Shown here piece after piece: positions 1 through 12,474 of a stretch of DNA of 64,000 nucleotides (positions within the stretch are counted from its first letter, which is position 1; every line of letters begins with the position of its first letter). The DNA is from Malaya genurostris (lineage: Eukaryota; Arthropoda; Insecta; Diptera; Culicidae). Under the pieces are notes generated by a model. That model worked only from the letters and a program-made list of their open reading frames with translations, ran no database searches and had not been told where the DNA came from. The position numbers and the translations under genes are program-made. The DNA is taken from the NCBI RefSeq assembly GCF_030247185.1, contig NC_080571.1, forward strand, positions 11,264,131 through 11,328,130, read 5' to 3'.

Positions 1-2650
1 ATCAAATTATAGCGTCCTCTTAAATCACAATATAGTTTAGCACATTTCAAAATGTGATTGTTTAAGTGGGTAAATAGTAAGATTATATAAAATAATTCTT
101 TTTTCTTTCGAAGCATATGATTTCTTACGCCCTGACGTAGTATAAGGCACTCTTGCTTATGCAATTTCGAGTCAATCATTTTGCTGATTATTGAGTCACC
201 AGCTGTAAATTCCTTGTCAGATCATCAATTTTCTAACGAGTTTATCGACATAAACAAACTTGAATCACATCTTGCTGTAATAAAAAAAACAACTTTTTCC
301 CAGAAATGTGACTGAAATTCATCTTGACATAGACTCCGTTGTCCATAAGAAGGCATCATCAATATTTCTTCAAAACATGGCGTGTGTTTTGATTTATTTC
401 GTTGTTTGGAGCAGGCAAGATTTCAACAGGAATGTAGATGGATCTTCCTGACAGAAAACATTGTTCCAACAAATTATTATACCATACAAATTTTACCTAG
501 AAACTGGTGTTGACATGAACACCCGGATTCTGCGTTTTGATCGAATCGAATATGAAAATTTGATTTCTGTATTTCAATCGAGTGATGTTTTTATTTGGAA
601 CATTGGAACTCGATAAACATACATGTTAATTTACACACTTGATTGATTCTGTATTCGATCGAAGTACAGAATCGGGTTGATACTTTCAACAGTAAAGGTC
701 CTCAAACATCGTAGATGAAGACTTAAAATTGTTTTCGACAGCTTCCTTTTCCCTTTGTTCAACAGCAGTCAGCAGTTTAAAGGTTTTGCTGTTGCCGTAC
801 CGTCCTTTCGCAATATTTACAATGAATCTATTCGTAACAACAAATTACTTCACTCGGCTTTCAAAGCACAAAGCGAAGAGGAGATTACTTTTTGTTAGTC
901 TTTTGCAAACGTGTTCCCATTGATGGTAGGAAATCTTTCCGCAGAACTCTTGCTGCAGAAAAGTTTCGCCGCCCACCCCGGAACGACATTCCGAGGCAGC
1001 CATTTAAGCTGGACGGCAATCACTAACAATGACATCGTTCAGCCGGAAACCCAAACTCAGTAAAGCCCATTCAAATTAATTTAGCGTAGGATTACATTTC
1101 TAATTTTCTGGTAATCCGTAAAAGCAGCCTGCAACAATGTGGCGTCGGTAGAATTTCGGTTCAGAGTTTGCAAGGAAAGTTTTTCCCACTATCATACCAC
1201 TGCCGGCGGTGGTGTGTGGCTTTCTTTCGAGTTTCTTTCTTGGCCCTTTCGGTGCTACCACGAGGAGGGGCCATGCTCGATGAAAGCAACACAAGCAACA
1301 AATTTGTGCTACTCAATTACTTTACTTCTTCTGTGTGTGCTTTTTTTTCCTCTCCTGTTTTTGTCGTTGCTCTGATCCCCAGTCTTTGAACTATTGACAC
1401 GTCTTAGTTGAGCGTTAACAGGGATTATGAATATAGGATTAGGCTTTTGTCTGCATGAAGCAGCGAAGGCTGTTTTGTTACATTCTAGCCAAAATCGAAC
1501 GGTACCGGAAAACTTTGCTTTCGTGTATAGGCATAAAATTACACGCTCGGCTGGGCGATCAATATTTTCATTTTTCGGGGAAAAAATCCCTCGTTCGCTT
1601 CATTAGTCAACAACCGTTGCGCAAGCAAGCAATCCTATAATTAAACTTCCATGGATGTACGCTCTGATCAGCTATACGACGACGCAGCAGTTCCGGGACT
1701 AGCGCAGGCCATCGATTTCTGCATAGATGGTAGCCACCGAGATTGAATCAGAAGCGAACGAAACACACGCCACCGAATTACATGCCCACCGGTGTTATCC
1801 AACGTTCCAACTTCATACTGTTTGTGCATTCTAAATCTATGATGCTGCTGCTGTCCTGACCGAGGAAGATCCACGGTTCGGGTACGGGTGCAATGCAGCA
1901 AGTCGCGGCTGAAAATTCAAATGAAATGAAATGGCAAAATCTCATCCGGTGTCAGGAAAGTTATCCCGCTTCCGTTGGGGCCAGCTTCGGGGCTGTTTGG
2001 GTTGTATTGGGTGAAGCAGTGCTTTCATAGATGAACGGATCCGGATACGTCGCGATTCAGTGCCAACCTCGAAGAGGCAAAGAAGCCTACGAGGCCAGCC
2101 AGGATCCGTCGTTGCAGCCAACGCGTGTTATGTGATGCGGATGCGAATAAGCTCCAAAGTTTTTCCATACACTTCACACAATCGTGGTTGTTCGTGGTGT
2201 TGACGTTATAAAGGAGATTGGACCTCCGATGATGCGCGGGTGGCGTGAGGATCCAGGATATAACATCCCATGATGCTCTTTTCATAAGCTTTTTGCTCTT
2301 TTTGCAGCCATCTCCCGGTACCTATGCAAAGGGATGCGCTTTTGTATGTTGACGCTGGCGGAATGGCACTGAGCGGACGGAATACAACACACTCAGCTTC
2401 AGTGTCAGAGGTACGCTGCACACCCAGACATGTATCTGCAAGGCACGGCACGGTACGGAACACAAGAACCGTTGCGACGTCCTCCGGCGGGGCACGCGAA
2501 AACGGACGAGGTTTGCGCGAGAAATCGATTTTCTCCTCGCGGACAACGTCAAACTGTGCTGCGCTGGGAAGATCCAGTGCTTCGAACATTTACACTTTTG
2601 TCAGTTGTCTGCCATTTTGTGCCTTCGTAGATTTTTGTACAAAACGCAGT
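1..2650. other. Non-genic stretch, left edge
   Basis: I see no gene here. The first kilobase is AT-rich and unremarkable. From about 960 to 2640 the DNA becomes GC-richer and unique, with several overlapping short open frames on both strands, none of which resembles a known protein or has splice context. Such islands alternate with transposon-rich DNA across the window and could be regulatory or diverged exon DNA of a neighbouring gene. A segment at 2612-2640 (CATTTTGTGCCTTCGTAGAT) recurs at 4095, showing that at least its right end belongs to a dispersed repeat. Confidence 0.4.
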
Positions 2651-3204
2651 TAATGGCTTCATAAATCAATGTATCATTCTCATTGTTTTTTTTTGTTAAG
2701 TTGTCGTTCGTAGTTTTGAAACCAAAAAACAGAAAAAAACGCTTCTCTTGAAAGTATAACACAATGATTTATCGACTAAATATCTGTAAAAGTCGTTCTT
2801 TGTGTTCAATATAATTTTAGTACCATTATGATTAATATGCTCATTTGTCATTAACGGAGCCTATTACATATTCATACGACAAATTAATGTACATTACTTA
2901 ACAGAAAGATCAAATAAAGCTAATTAAAATGTTTTGAAGTCTAACGCCCGCGTCACTGGATATGAAACTTTATATGGACAAAAGTTCTAGTTTCCAAAGT
3001 TTGATACTGTTACTAGAACAAGTCTTTCGATAATTTTAACAAAGATAGGAAATTCTTCTACACAGACTCAAGGTAATCCTTGTACTTCTGAGATATTAGT
3101 ACTAACAATAAAACACCTTATTCAACAAAACAGTCAATTACAAATAATGTACAAAAAAAGGGTAGTATGCCACAACAAGCAACGGTTTTAACACCCTACC
3201 GTAC

Positions 3205-3358
3205 CTCAATTAGGGATGTCCGATACCGAGTCGATACTTTGAGGTATGGATACTTTCTTTCAAGAATCGGGTATTTTTGGTATCGACATCGCATCAGAGC
3301 GATACTGTTAGTATCGATACTTTTGGTCTCGATACTTACAGTATCGCAATGGATTAAA
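3205..3358. repeat. GATAC-rich repeat cluster
   Basis: The motif GATAC or its complement GTATC recurs about a dozen times in 150 bp, including the palindrome GTATCGATAC. The spacing is irregular, so it is not a clean microsatellite. It directly precedes a SINE on the right. It is probably part of an old transposon, but I cannot assign a family. Confidence 0.5.
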
Positions 3359-3390
3359 ATCAATTCCCATTACGACGGATTTTTTTTTGT

Positions 3391-3518
3391 TTCAATTATA
3401 GAGGCTTAAGGTCATTCGTCTCTTCGGGCCTGAAAATCTTTCTAAGGCTATGTGCGGGGTTGGAAATCGAGCCCAGGTCGGAAAGACATCGACTAACCCA
3501 TCCCGCTGTACCCGCCCC
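3391..3518 (-). mobile_element. tRNA-derived SINE, copy 1
   Basis: Read on the minus strand it starts GGGGCGGGTACAGCGGGATG, and carries a B-box-like segment (GGGCTCGATTTCC) followed by CCCCGCACA, then a tRNA-unrelated body ending in CTCTATAATTGAA. It aligns along its length with the better preserved copy at 32277-32417. Its A box is TAGCGTGATGG in that copy and is degenerate here. A T-run on the left fits a decayed A-rich tail. Nonautonomous retroposon, presumed inactive. Confidence 0.75.
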
Positions 3519-4029
3519 TAGTGGAACATTTTTTTCGGATTCGATGAAGCGTCATGCTCGTACATGGATTGGTATGACGTGGAGTAGCCGTCATTGAAAT
3601 TCGTTCTCGACAATCTTACTTCGTCCCACAAGCGCACTGAAAGAGAGTGAAATGAGCGAAAACCATCAACCAAACACGCACATAAAGGCCATACTCTCAT
3701 TCTCAATGCGCCTGTGGAACGACGCGAGATTGTTGAGTACGAATTTCAACGATGACTTGCCCACGTCATACCAATTCATGCGCGAGCCGGGGGCTTCCGT
3801 TCCGTCCGTCCCTGGTCCCGTCGTAATAGCAATAGGAATTTTTTTACATGAACACTTGGCATGCCCTTTTCAAGCGTATTTCTTGATAAATTCATGGCAA
3901 AAGCAGTTATAACACTGGAGACTACCAGTTGGTTTTACCTGATATTTGTACCATAACTAGATTCTAAATTACGTTAACTGAGTAGACGTGCACAAAATCT
4001 ATCTGTCGCAAGTAAAAGAATCCGATAAA

Positions 4030-4530
4030 TGATCCGATTCATCACAGAAATTTTCAAAATCAACTGTTGAATATGTGGTTCAGCAATCTAGCTGCCATTT
4101 TGTGCCTTCGTAGATTTTTTTACAATTGTCGAAAATTTGACTAAATTGCTATCTATATTGTATACAACATTTTCAATCTGGTAGAAGATGCTACAAGAAC
4201 TCGAGTCTCTCAATGCATGAACCGCGAGAGAATTTTTCTACATTTCTTCGCTCTACTTCATACTCTGAGTATTTCACGGTCCTTAAAAAAAATTTACAGT
4301 CTGATAATGATCGTTGCTGTGTGGAATTTTCCAAGAGAGAATCGCAAGTTGACAATTATCGCAGAAAATCGAACCGATGATTCAACTTGATGATTCTCAT
4401 ACTAGGTTGCAATATTTCAAAACCCTTGTGTGGAGCATTCACAGACATTTTCATAGACACAACTTATACAAAGTTTTTCGAAATCTACTGTTGAAGATGT
4501 GGTTCAGCAATGTTCTCTAAAATCTGTTTA
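4030..4530. repeat. Diverged direct repeat pair
   Basis: Two stretches share a segment: AACTGTTGAATATGTGGTTC near 4061 and CTACTGTTGAAGATGTGGTT near 4482, each followed by CAGCAAT. The intervening DNA is AT-rich without a coding signal. It is a repeat of unknown family, with probably two fragments of one element or two neighbouring insertions. Confidence 0.4.
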
Positions 4531-4599
4531 ATGCGTGGGATACACATCGCAAAAAAAAATTCGCCTAACTTCCACATGAAAACTTCGTATGTTTATGAT

Positions 4600-4940
4600 T
4601 CCCAAGAACTGTAGTCACGAAATAAATCCACCATTTGGTAGCTATAGAACCTCCCCAAAGTAACAAAAAATGAAAAAGAAAACGTTGTAGTTGAGTATTT
4701 TGTATGTGAAAAGTGTGTGCCAAATATGAAAATGATAAAGTAGTGTTTAAGCGACGATGGATTTTGGACCTTAAAAACATGCTTTCGAGAAAATCGCAAT
4801 TTCAAATCAATCGAAGCAAAACTTTTGGGATTGTGCGCCTAGCTCTTGCCTCTTCGCAGTGCGAGATAAGAACAGATAAAGGTCCATAACTTCCAGAGTT
4901 TCGCTCCGATAAATAAATGATTTTTCAAAAGTGTTTGACC
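4600..4940. repeat. Unclassified dispersed repeat, copy 1
   Basis: This block aligns patchily and in the same orientation with 23080-23460. Shared landmarks in order are: a TAGCTATAGAACCTCC-like segment, CAAAGTAAC, AAAAGTGTGTG, a GGCGATGGA-like segment, TTTCGAGAA/TTTCAAGAA, the pair TGCGCC(T/G)AGCTCTTGC, and AATAAAGG(T/C)CCA. Copies are strongly diverged. No transposase or reverse transcriptase similarity is visible, so the class is unknown. Confidence 0.6.
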
Positions 4941-5159
4941 TTTTTTCACATTACTTTTCTAAGACAGTCGACAAAATAAACCGCTTACGACCAGGACGAC
5001 AGAAACAAAGAACAGTATAGTGTGCGAACATTAAAAGTAAAAAAAACTGATAGTTTTCCAGGCTCGATACTAAATCAAGTGCTTTTGCTACAATTGAAAA
5101 AAAAACGAACAACGCAATTTACATTCATTTTTGTTAAAAGTTGAGAGCAAAATGAGAGG

Positions 5160-5387
5160 GTACATGAAACTTCCGAGATCGAAAAAAAATGTTGATGCCA
5201 AAAGTCTTAAAATTGCATGAAACGTCGAGATTTAGTATCATCTCGAAAAAAATTTCAAATTTCAAGTTCCAGAAAGTTGATTGAAAAAAAAATTTTTTTT
5301 TTTCGAGATGACACTAAATCTCAACGTTTCATGCAATTTTAAGACTTTCGGCATAAAAAAAATTCGATTTCGGAAATTTCAAGTACT
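5160..5387. mobile_element. Foldback (inverted-repeat) MITE
   Basis: The left arm (about 5160-5257) and right arm (about 5289-5386) are near-perfect reverse complements through landmarks such as GATCGAAAAAAAATGTTGAT, AAGTCTTAAAATTGCATGAA and GAGATTTAGTATCATCTCGA. A short spacer of about 30 bp separates them, so the whole unit folds into one long hairpin. There is no coding capacity. A related, heavily broken fragment may occur near 53522-53636. Confidence 0.8.
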
Positions 5388-5429
5388 CCCCCTATAGTGC
5401 TTTTCCAAGACCGAAAATTTCAAACCTTA

Positions 5430-5925
5430 TATATAAGAGCGGTAAAAACAACGTGTTTTGTCGGTTACGTCACTTATACCATCATATCTCCGGAAACAGA
5501 AGTCGCTGTCATTAGATCTTCAAGTTTGATCAATAGCCTAGTAATAGCTTTCAAACGGGCCTAGAGTTGTTCAGCCACCTCCGAGAAATTTGCGCGGCAA
5601 AAAAAAAAAACAACACGTTTTGTCGGTTATGTCACTTATACCATTATATCTCGGGAAACAGAGATCACAGCCATTTGATCTTTGAACTTGTTATTTTGCC
5701 CGATAGTAGCTTTCAAACGAGCCTAAGTTTGGTAAAATCGGTTCAACCATCTCTGAGAAAATTAAGCGGTAAAAATATCTTCGAAAAGTTCACAGACACA
5801 CAGACACTTTCCGATCTCGTCGAACTGAGTCGAATGGTATATAACACTATGGGTCTCCGAGGCTGCTTTCGAAAGTCGATTTTTCCAGCAATTCTATTAC
5901 CTTTCTATAGAGAAAGGCAAAAACT
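5430..5925 (+). repeat. TATGAGAAAGGC-type repeat, copy 1
   Basis: It contains two tandem, diverged units of about 170 bp, each opening with GTCGGTTACGTCACTTATAC or similar at 5460 and 5625. It then shows CGGTTCAACCATCTCTGAGA, a CACAGACACACAGACAC stretch, GTCGAACTGAGTCGAATGGT, and a terminal CCTTTCTATAGAGAAAGGCA. The same order of landmarks recurs at 12475-13162 and 13494-14400. It is a mosquito-type noncoding repeat, and the mechanism of spread is not evident from the sequence. Confidence 0.75.
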
Positions 5926-6734
5926 TGTTTATTTTTGTATGAACGGCAATGTGAAACTTACCGACAATTGAGCTTAAATAAGAACTTAATAGAAAAGGGG
6001 TGATGAGTTTCAGCAGTTTTTAGCAGTTCATATAAAATAATTTTGCTGTAGATAAATGTATTGCTTCAAAAAACTCAGATACCCATGAAAACAGGAGTTT
6101 CACACTGCAGCAAATACGAAGGATGCTACTGAATTCGCAAAAAGAAAGTGTCAAACAAAATCTTATGTAAAATAGCTTTTTTAACTATCGCTGAGTTCTT
6201 GTGGCTTGAAATCTCAATTTTGCCCTACTAACCGGTACTATCAACGCTGATATTTATCGGCAAAAGGCGGTTTCTGATATGTTGGAATAATCATCTAACT
6301 AAAGTTGTTCTCAACTCTATTCGTATGACTCATACTGAATAATTGTAAAAAATGATGTGTCTAAGATACTTAAATTTCTGGCTAAGGGATGAACAGATAT
6401 TTACTGCCGAAATTTACAAAAGCTCTGTGCAAAGACTGGATGAATATGAAGAGAAAAATACGCTAGGGCTAGTGATTTAAAAAGTTCAAATTGAGAACAT
6501 CAAAAGTTTGTTTTGGGATACTTCTAACGGCTTCTTCTAGAAAAATTTATTTCAGACTTAAACTTTTAAACTTCACGTGTTCTGTTTGGATACTTTTTTA
6601 TTTAAAGAATGCAATATTAAGTCTGTATGAGAGATGATATTTTGACGTCCTCTTTTAAAATGTGTATATCGGTCTGCAAGATATCTCTGGTTCAAATCAT
6701 CTTAAATATCCCTTTGAAGTGGTCTGAACGAACT

Positions 6735-7165
6735 CGCGACTTGTGAACGTTGGTTTGAATGATTTAAAAGTGGAGATTTCACTGTAAAAATCAAAGAGCG
6801 CACAGGACAACCCAATAAAATTAAACAAGCCGAAACACAAGGATTATTGAACGAAGACAATACCAAAACTCAAGGGTAGAAGATAAATCATTTATCGCTA
6901 AGCTATTTATGATCGCCTACACGTCATGAAAAAAATACTGAATCAAGTATTGCTCGAAAACTTAACAAAACATGAGGAAGTCATTTTACAACACGCCAGC
7001 TCATTTCTATACGCAGATGGGAACTTCTGCCTCACAAGCCATACTGCCCAAACTTGGCCCATTCTGACTATACTTTATTTTCATCGCTGTCTCACGCACG
7101 TCTTGAGCAGCACTTCAACTGTTTGAAGATGTGAAAATTGACTTCACAACTGGATTGCTTCAAAC
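6735..7165 (+). pseudogene. Mariner-family transposase remnant (6.7 kb)
   Basis: A very decayed DD34D mariner. The first recognisable block reads CERWFE-stop-FKSGDFTVK followed by an ERTGQP...ETQGLLNEDNTKTQ segment, which is the end of the N-terminal DNA-binding region of mariner transposases. After a gap, LPHKPYCPNLAHSDYTLFSS (about 7030-7090) matches the mariner YSPDLAPSDYHLF block, which holds the third catalytic Asp (still Asp here). The run LEQHFN follows. Stops, frameshifts and loss of the central part make it nonfunctional. It is a different lineage from the 19-kb copy, judging by the motif wording. Terminal inverted repeats were not found. Confidence 0.75.
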
Positions 7166-7179
7166 AAGGAACAGGTCTT

Positions 7180-9900
7180 TCGATTTCGATTTTGAGATTT
7201 AAAAAAAATGCGGCAAGATATTTTTTATTTTAATTTCTGAATGAATTATAATCATAATTAAATGACGGAATTCGTCGCAAATCTTTTCGACGTTTGTCTT
7301 CGTTGATCGTTTATAAGCTAAGCAAAATCTGAAAAAACTCAAGGTAGTTTATTGTATCGTTCACAGTTTACTAGCTTGCTAACATGCAAAAACCATCCGG
7401 AATTGAACGCTGAATTTACATATTCAATAACGCCAATCAACACATCGAATCCCCTAATGCAACAGATTTACATGTGGAATTATTTCCCACAGCTGCAAAA
7501 AAAAGGCGAACGTTTACGAAACCCTAATCCTATCAAAGTGACAACATCAATAACAGCAACAACGAAAGCGTTCGCAACTAACAAACAATTCAACAAATTT
7601 CACCCCCTTTTCAATCTGTTTCCGTGTTCATATTATCTGATTGCTGCTAATTTTCTCTTCATTCTCACTTAAACGTGTTATGCAATCAGATAAATTCCAA
7701 ATATTTTACACTTCTCAGCTCTAGTGCGCTTTGTGTAGCTCTATCTCTGTCCGCTTCTCGGGTCTTCATCTCTCTGTCTTTCACACATACTAACTCTATC
7801 CGAACTCCATGTTTCGGGTCGATTTCTGTTGATAGGTAGTAGGACTCGACAACTAACCCCATTTCCCAACCCATGAAATCGTTTGCGAACAGCGGGTTTT
7901 ATATACACCAACTGTACGAACCGCTCTTCGTCTGACCCATCCATCCATCTCTCGGAGGTCCGTCGCGCTATCGTTGGCTGTGTTCTCGTGTCAGATAGAT
8001 CTTCCCGACGGTACTGATCCTGTCGTTTCCACAAAAGGTCCTAACAAAAAATGACACAGTACACAGATAAAAGACACATGCCTGTGTAAAGTTCAGAGAA
8101 GTAACTCCTGGTTACGGGAGGGGCAAAGATGGGGTGAAGGGGAACTGTTCCGAAGCAGATTCTCCCGGGCTTTGCTAGCTTTGAACCGAGAACATCGGTC
8201 GCGCTCGTCGCTTTTGGGGGAGATATCACGAAAAAAATCATAGTGCTGTGGAAGATAGTTCAGAAGACCGCAAAAACACAAATGACTAAAAGTTTTGTCA
8301 CCGAGAGCCCGATAGAAAGGCACCGAGTGTTATGTTCCGTGTCTATTTCGGTCAGGACGCTGTTGATTTCACCATCACAGTCTGGAAACGCACTGGGTTG
8401 GAATGGGCACAGCCCCGAGGAGCTACGGTTTCCGGTCGGTATGACGGTTTCAGTGACAATTTTAGAATGCTAAATTCACAACATGGAATGTAAAATCAAA
8501 TTCCAATAACGTTGATTACTGAATTGAATTATTCTAGTTATGTTTGCAAAGCTGAATTTCATGCTCGTCGAATATCGATTAATAATGGAGATCTGCATCC
8601 ATCTGATAAGTGAAAATTTTCTTCATAATCGATAATTGTTTTTTTTTTCTGGCAACATGATGGTGGGTTTTCGTACGTTACTGACGTTGCTTAAACGCAA
8701 GAGGAATAGAGAAATTTCGTGTACGTGCATTTCAAATTTTCCATCTTATCTTACATTTCGATCCAGTGTGGCTTTTTTTTCTCATTTCGTGCCATCCTCA
8801 TGACTGGGTGGTATCCGTATAGCTATTTATTCGCGCACTTTTCAACTTTCGCTGTACCAGCATCTCACCACATCGATTCCTACTGACTGTAGCAGAAACA
8901 ACATAGCAACATGTTTACTCGTATTACACCAACACAGCGCGACCCGTTCCGATACATCCGCTCTGTGGGTCCAGGTTCAGAGGGTGGATGGATAACGTCA
9001 TAGAACTACAACAACAGAAAAAGTTCTCTAACGGTGCTAGTTGTTAATATCCTTGCCAGACTCGGTTCGGTTCGGATGGATTTTTTTATCTCTCTCCTCG
9101 CTGCTGGATGATGCGCCATTGGCCTCTGGGTACTCGTGGTACGACAGCACTGCGATACGTCCACAGAGCAGTGCCACTACCAAACTTCCATGCAGCTGTA
9201 ATATGTGTCTTTGTTTGTTCCTTTTCGTTTCATTTGCTTTCGTTTGGTGCATATGTACTCCAACAACCCGGCCAAACGGACCACGAGGATGAGTGGCCGG
9301 GAGACTGAAGCAGTATAAAATGTATCCAATATTTTCGAACAAAGAAACATTTAGTAGGTACCTGGTGGGAACGAAAAAGCAAAACACTTTTATTCGTACA
9401 ACTTTTGAGTCCTTGCGTCAGCATCCGATTGTGTGCGGTACCCTCTTGACCGAATCAAATGGGAGTGAAAAAGTGGAAAACTGTACAAATATGTACAGAG
9501 AAAACATATTTCTTGCCTTGGTTTCCCGGGGGTGGAAAAAAACTCTAACAACATGCTTTCACACACATACACAAATGAAGTCAAGTTGCGATGCTGGTGG
9601 AGAGGGTCTTCAGTCAACTTTTTATACCACCGACTTAAATGCTATTTGGAAAATCCCACCGGAATCGGTTTCCTTTTTCTTTTCTTTCCTGGTGTGCCAA
9701 ATCTGCACAGCAGTATGTCCCGTTTATCGATAATGTTCTTTCCGAGGAGCCGCCTGCTACGGCATGCTCACTTCGGAAAGCGACTTGACTATAACGAACC
9801 CACTTGACACCTTTGGCCTATGTCCTGCTGTCGAAGCGTACGTCAAACGAACAAGTGCTGTCGTCCATTCCGAGACTGGGTAAACGTCATATCCATTTAG
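7180..9900. other. Unique non-genic stretch
   Basis: No supported gene. 7690-8480 and 8870-9830 are GC-richer and look unique, with short overlapping open frames on both strands (the longest, at 9293-9733, has 146 codons) that resemble no protein family and lack coherent coding composition. A short direct duplication (unit about 25 bp, containing ATAGAACTACCTTTG twice) lies at 9946-9995, just beyond the right end. This could hold regulatory DNA. Confidence 0.35.
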
Positions 9901-10072
9901 GACCTGATATTAATTTTGTGCTTGAGAAGTAGCTCAAATGACCGTTTTTTGCAAAATAGAACTACCTTTGTTTTTTGAAAATAGAACTACCTTTGAAAGT
10001 GGCCATGTCTAAGCTGGTAAAGTCTACACTTTCCTTCTGATTGACACTGATCAGGTGATGTGAGTGAACATT

Positions 10073-10980
10073 GTTGCTCTGAAAATGCTGGGAATGAAGG
10101 TTAATTAAAAACGTTAGGTTCGGATCTTCTGATACAAAGAAAATAGAAGATTTGCTGAAAACTCCAGTAAAACAATCAATCCAATGAGGAACTTGATATT
10201 TTTAACAAAAGGTTCACATCAGATTTTTAGTAAAGTTAATATATTGTACGTCGAGAATGCTACGACTCTCTGACAAGAATTCAATCAGGCTTGAGGTCGA
10301 ATTAATTCTTAACAATCGACTTGAAACGGTGTGAAAGATTTATTACCTAAAGATAAATTGTAAAATCTTGAAAAAGTGTGTGAGATTCAATTGAAAAAAA
10401 GTTATAGTGCATCTACATTCAATTCTCTGCGTACGAGCAGTTGAAATCACAGCTAACTATAACATAATCTTCCTTCAGTTATTACTGAGGATTATGTTCG
10501 AACCACCTTGCCGTAGTATCAAGATAAGTTGCTCTGAAAATGCTGGGAATGAAGGTTAATTAAAAACGTTAGGTTCGGATCTTCTGATACAAAGAAAATA
10601 GAAGATTTGCTGAAAACTCCAGTAAAACAATCAATCCAATGAGGAACTTGATATTTTTAACAAAAGGTTCACATCAGATTTTTAGTAAAGTTAATATATT
10701 GTACGTCGAGAATGCTACGACTCTCTGACAAGAATTCAATCAGGCTTGAGGTCGAATTAATTCTTAACAATCGACTTGAAACGGTGTGAAAGATTTATTA
10801 CCTAAAGATAAATTGTAAAATCTTGAAAAAGTGTGTGAGATTCAATTGAAAAAAAGTTATAGTGCAATCTACATTCAATTCTCTGCGTACGAGCAGTTGA
10901 AATCACAGCTAACTATAACATAATCTTCCTTCAGTTATTACTGAGGATTATGTTCGAACCACCTTGCCGTAGTATCAAGA
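10073..10980. repeat. Near-perfect 455-bp tandem duplication
   Basis: A unit starting GTTGCTCTGAAAATGCTGGG occurs at 10073 and again at 10528, ending ...CCGTAGTATCAAGA both times (10524 and 10980). The only difference I found in about 453 bp is one inserted A (GTGCATC versus GTGCAATC near 10865). The three bases TAA separate the copies. Each unit ends in a hairpin-forming segment (AACATAATCTTCCTTCAG ... CTGAGGATTATGTT). Near identity next to highly diverged repeats means either a recent duplication or an assembly artefact. Confidence 0.95.
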
Positions 10981-11253
10981 GGTTTTTTCCATGGTGAAGG
11001 AAGTGTAGAAGAGTTTTATTCCGGGATCCTATACGACCTTTCGCTTAAAGAAATCAATTCCATCTTGTGTGATTCTCGGTCAGAAAACAATGTAATCATG
11101 AAAATCACTGGTCGCCTACGACAATCAGCTGGACACATATCAATATTGTTAGACACTCTTCACTACGGTAAGCCTTGCGCGAGTCTGGTTAAGAATTATC
11201 TACAATTCCAAGGACAACGCCACTACTATTTCGATACCAACCGGGAACAGTAA
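10946..11253 (+). pseudogene. Unrecognised coding-like fragment
   Basis: An open frame of about 100 codons runs from the end of the second duplicated unit (GLCSNHLAVVSRGFFHGEG) to a TAA at 11251. It includes NNVIMKITGRLRQSAGHISI and ends YYFDTNREQ. Its residue composition is mixed and protein-like, unlike the low-complexity frames nearby, and it has no clear start codon. I do not recognise the family. It may be a broken transposon or gene fragment. In the first duplicated unit the frame stops at once (SR-stop), so only the second unit joins it. Confidence 0.3.
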
Positions 11254-11289
11254 CAAACAATTCTAATTAGTCATCAACTACAACCAATG

Positions 11290-11720
11290 TATAGGGTATC
11301 CCACGAAAAATTGCTAATTTAAAAATGCAATAATAAAAATACGGTTTGATATGTTTCAATGGTTACACATTTATTTGATCAAAAGTTTGAAATAAGATTT
11401 AAAATATCAAAAATCAAAATATAAAATTCTGTCATAGTAATATCAGAGCAAGAATAATATATTTAAAGAAGACGAATTTTTCAGTTATTTGACTAGAATA
11501 TCAAAATATAATATTCAGAATAGAATAATATCATAAGTATTGCTCTTATCTTATTTGAAAATAGAATTACTTAAACAATTGTCCTCAATGAAATTGGAAT
11601 ACCTCATCTATAGCGAAATGAGATATAAAAACTATTTCTGTTACTAAACAGATATTATACAATTTCTTGATTCCTTCGATGAAATATCAAGATAATAAGT
11701 ATCGCTACACAGATAAAATA
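11290..11720 (+). repeat. AT-rich MITE family, copy 1
   Basis: Most of this block is the reverse complement of 56215-56640: for example TAAACAGATATTATACAATT followed by TCTTGATTC at 11646, and CAAAATATAAAATTCTGTC at 11417. The other copy carries clear terminal inverted repeats (TACCCGGGTAG). Here the ends are eroded (GGGTATCCC near 11293). There is no coding capacity; the element is nonautonomous and of unknown superfamily. Confidence 0.7.
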
Positions 11721-12474
11721 TTTCGTGTATTTACCTTTATTTTCATGCACTTATTTGGAGCAGGCAATTGAATGGAAAGTTAAGTAAATATACAGTCTAG
11801 TTCAATGAGAAACTAGATGAATTTTAATGTAATTTTACATCAATCATCGGAAACGACTGCATGCCAGAATCAAATCATCAGAATCGTTTATGTTGATCAT
11901 TGTGGTTATTAAGCCTCCTTCAGCAATGATATAGTGTTACGGGGATGTTTATTGGTCTCTCGCTCAAATGCGCCCATGCGTAATAATCAAAGAAATTAAG
12001 ATCCGAGGAGCTAGGTGGCCATGAGTTTGAGACGATTCTTGTGTTACTTTATGATTGCATTGATAATTTTAGAGAAAAACAAAACGAAACGACATCATTG
12101 TTCGATTTCTTTTTGCTTCAACTCGAACGGTACTCAATTTCCAACCTTTTGATTCTGTCTGTGTTTTGAGGGAATGTTTTTTTTTGTGCCACACTCAATA
12201 ATGCGCATCTTTTTGTGTCTTGTTTGGATCGGTATTCATCAAAGCACACAATATCCTGAGCGGTCCCCGTCTTCAACATCAAAATCACCAGTTTTGAAAC
12301 ACCATATATTCCGCCCATTAGTGTTCAAGTGCAAATTTTACGGCAAATAAGCCTCTATTTGTGAGATGTATGGCTTAAATTATTTAATATCAAGAAAAAA
12401 AGCGAATGTCACCTATAGTCGCTTTTTTCCTATAGGTCGGGAAATTGTGCCTCAAATTGAAAGTAATAGATGAA

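Noticed and set aside
9293..9733. 146-codon open frame
   Set aside because: Cys/Phe-rich and without family resemblance; equally long frames occur on the opposite strand, and no splice or promoter context was seen.
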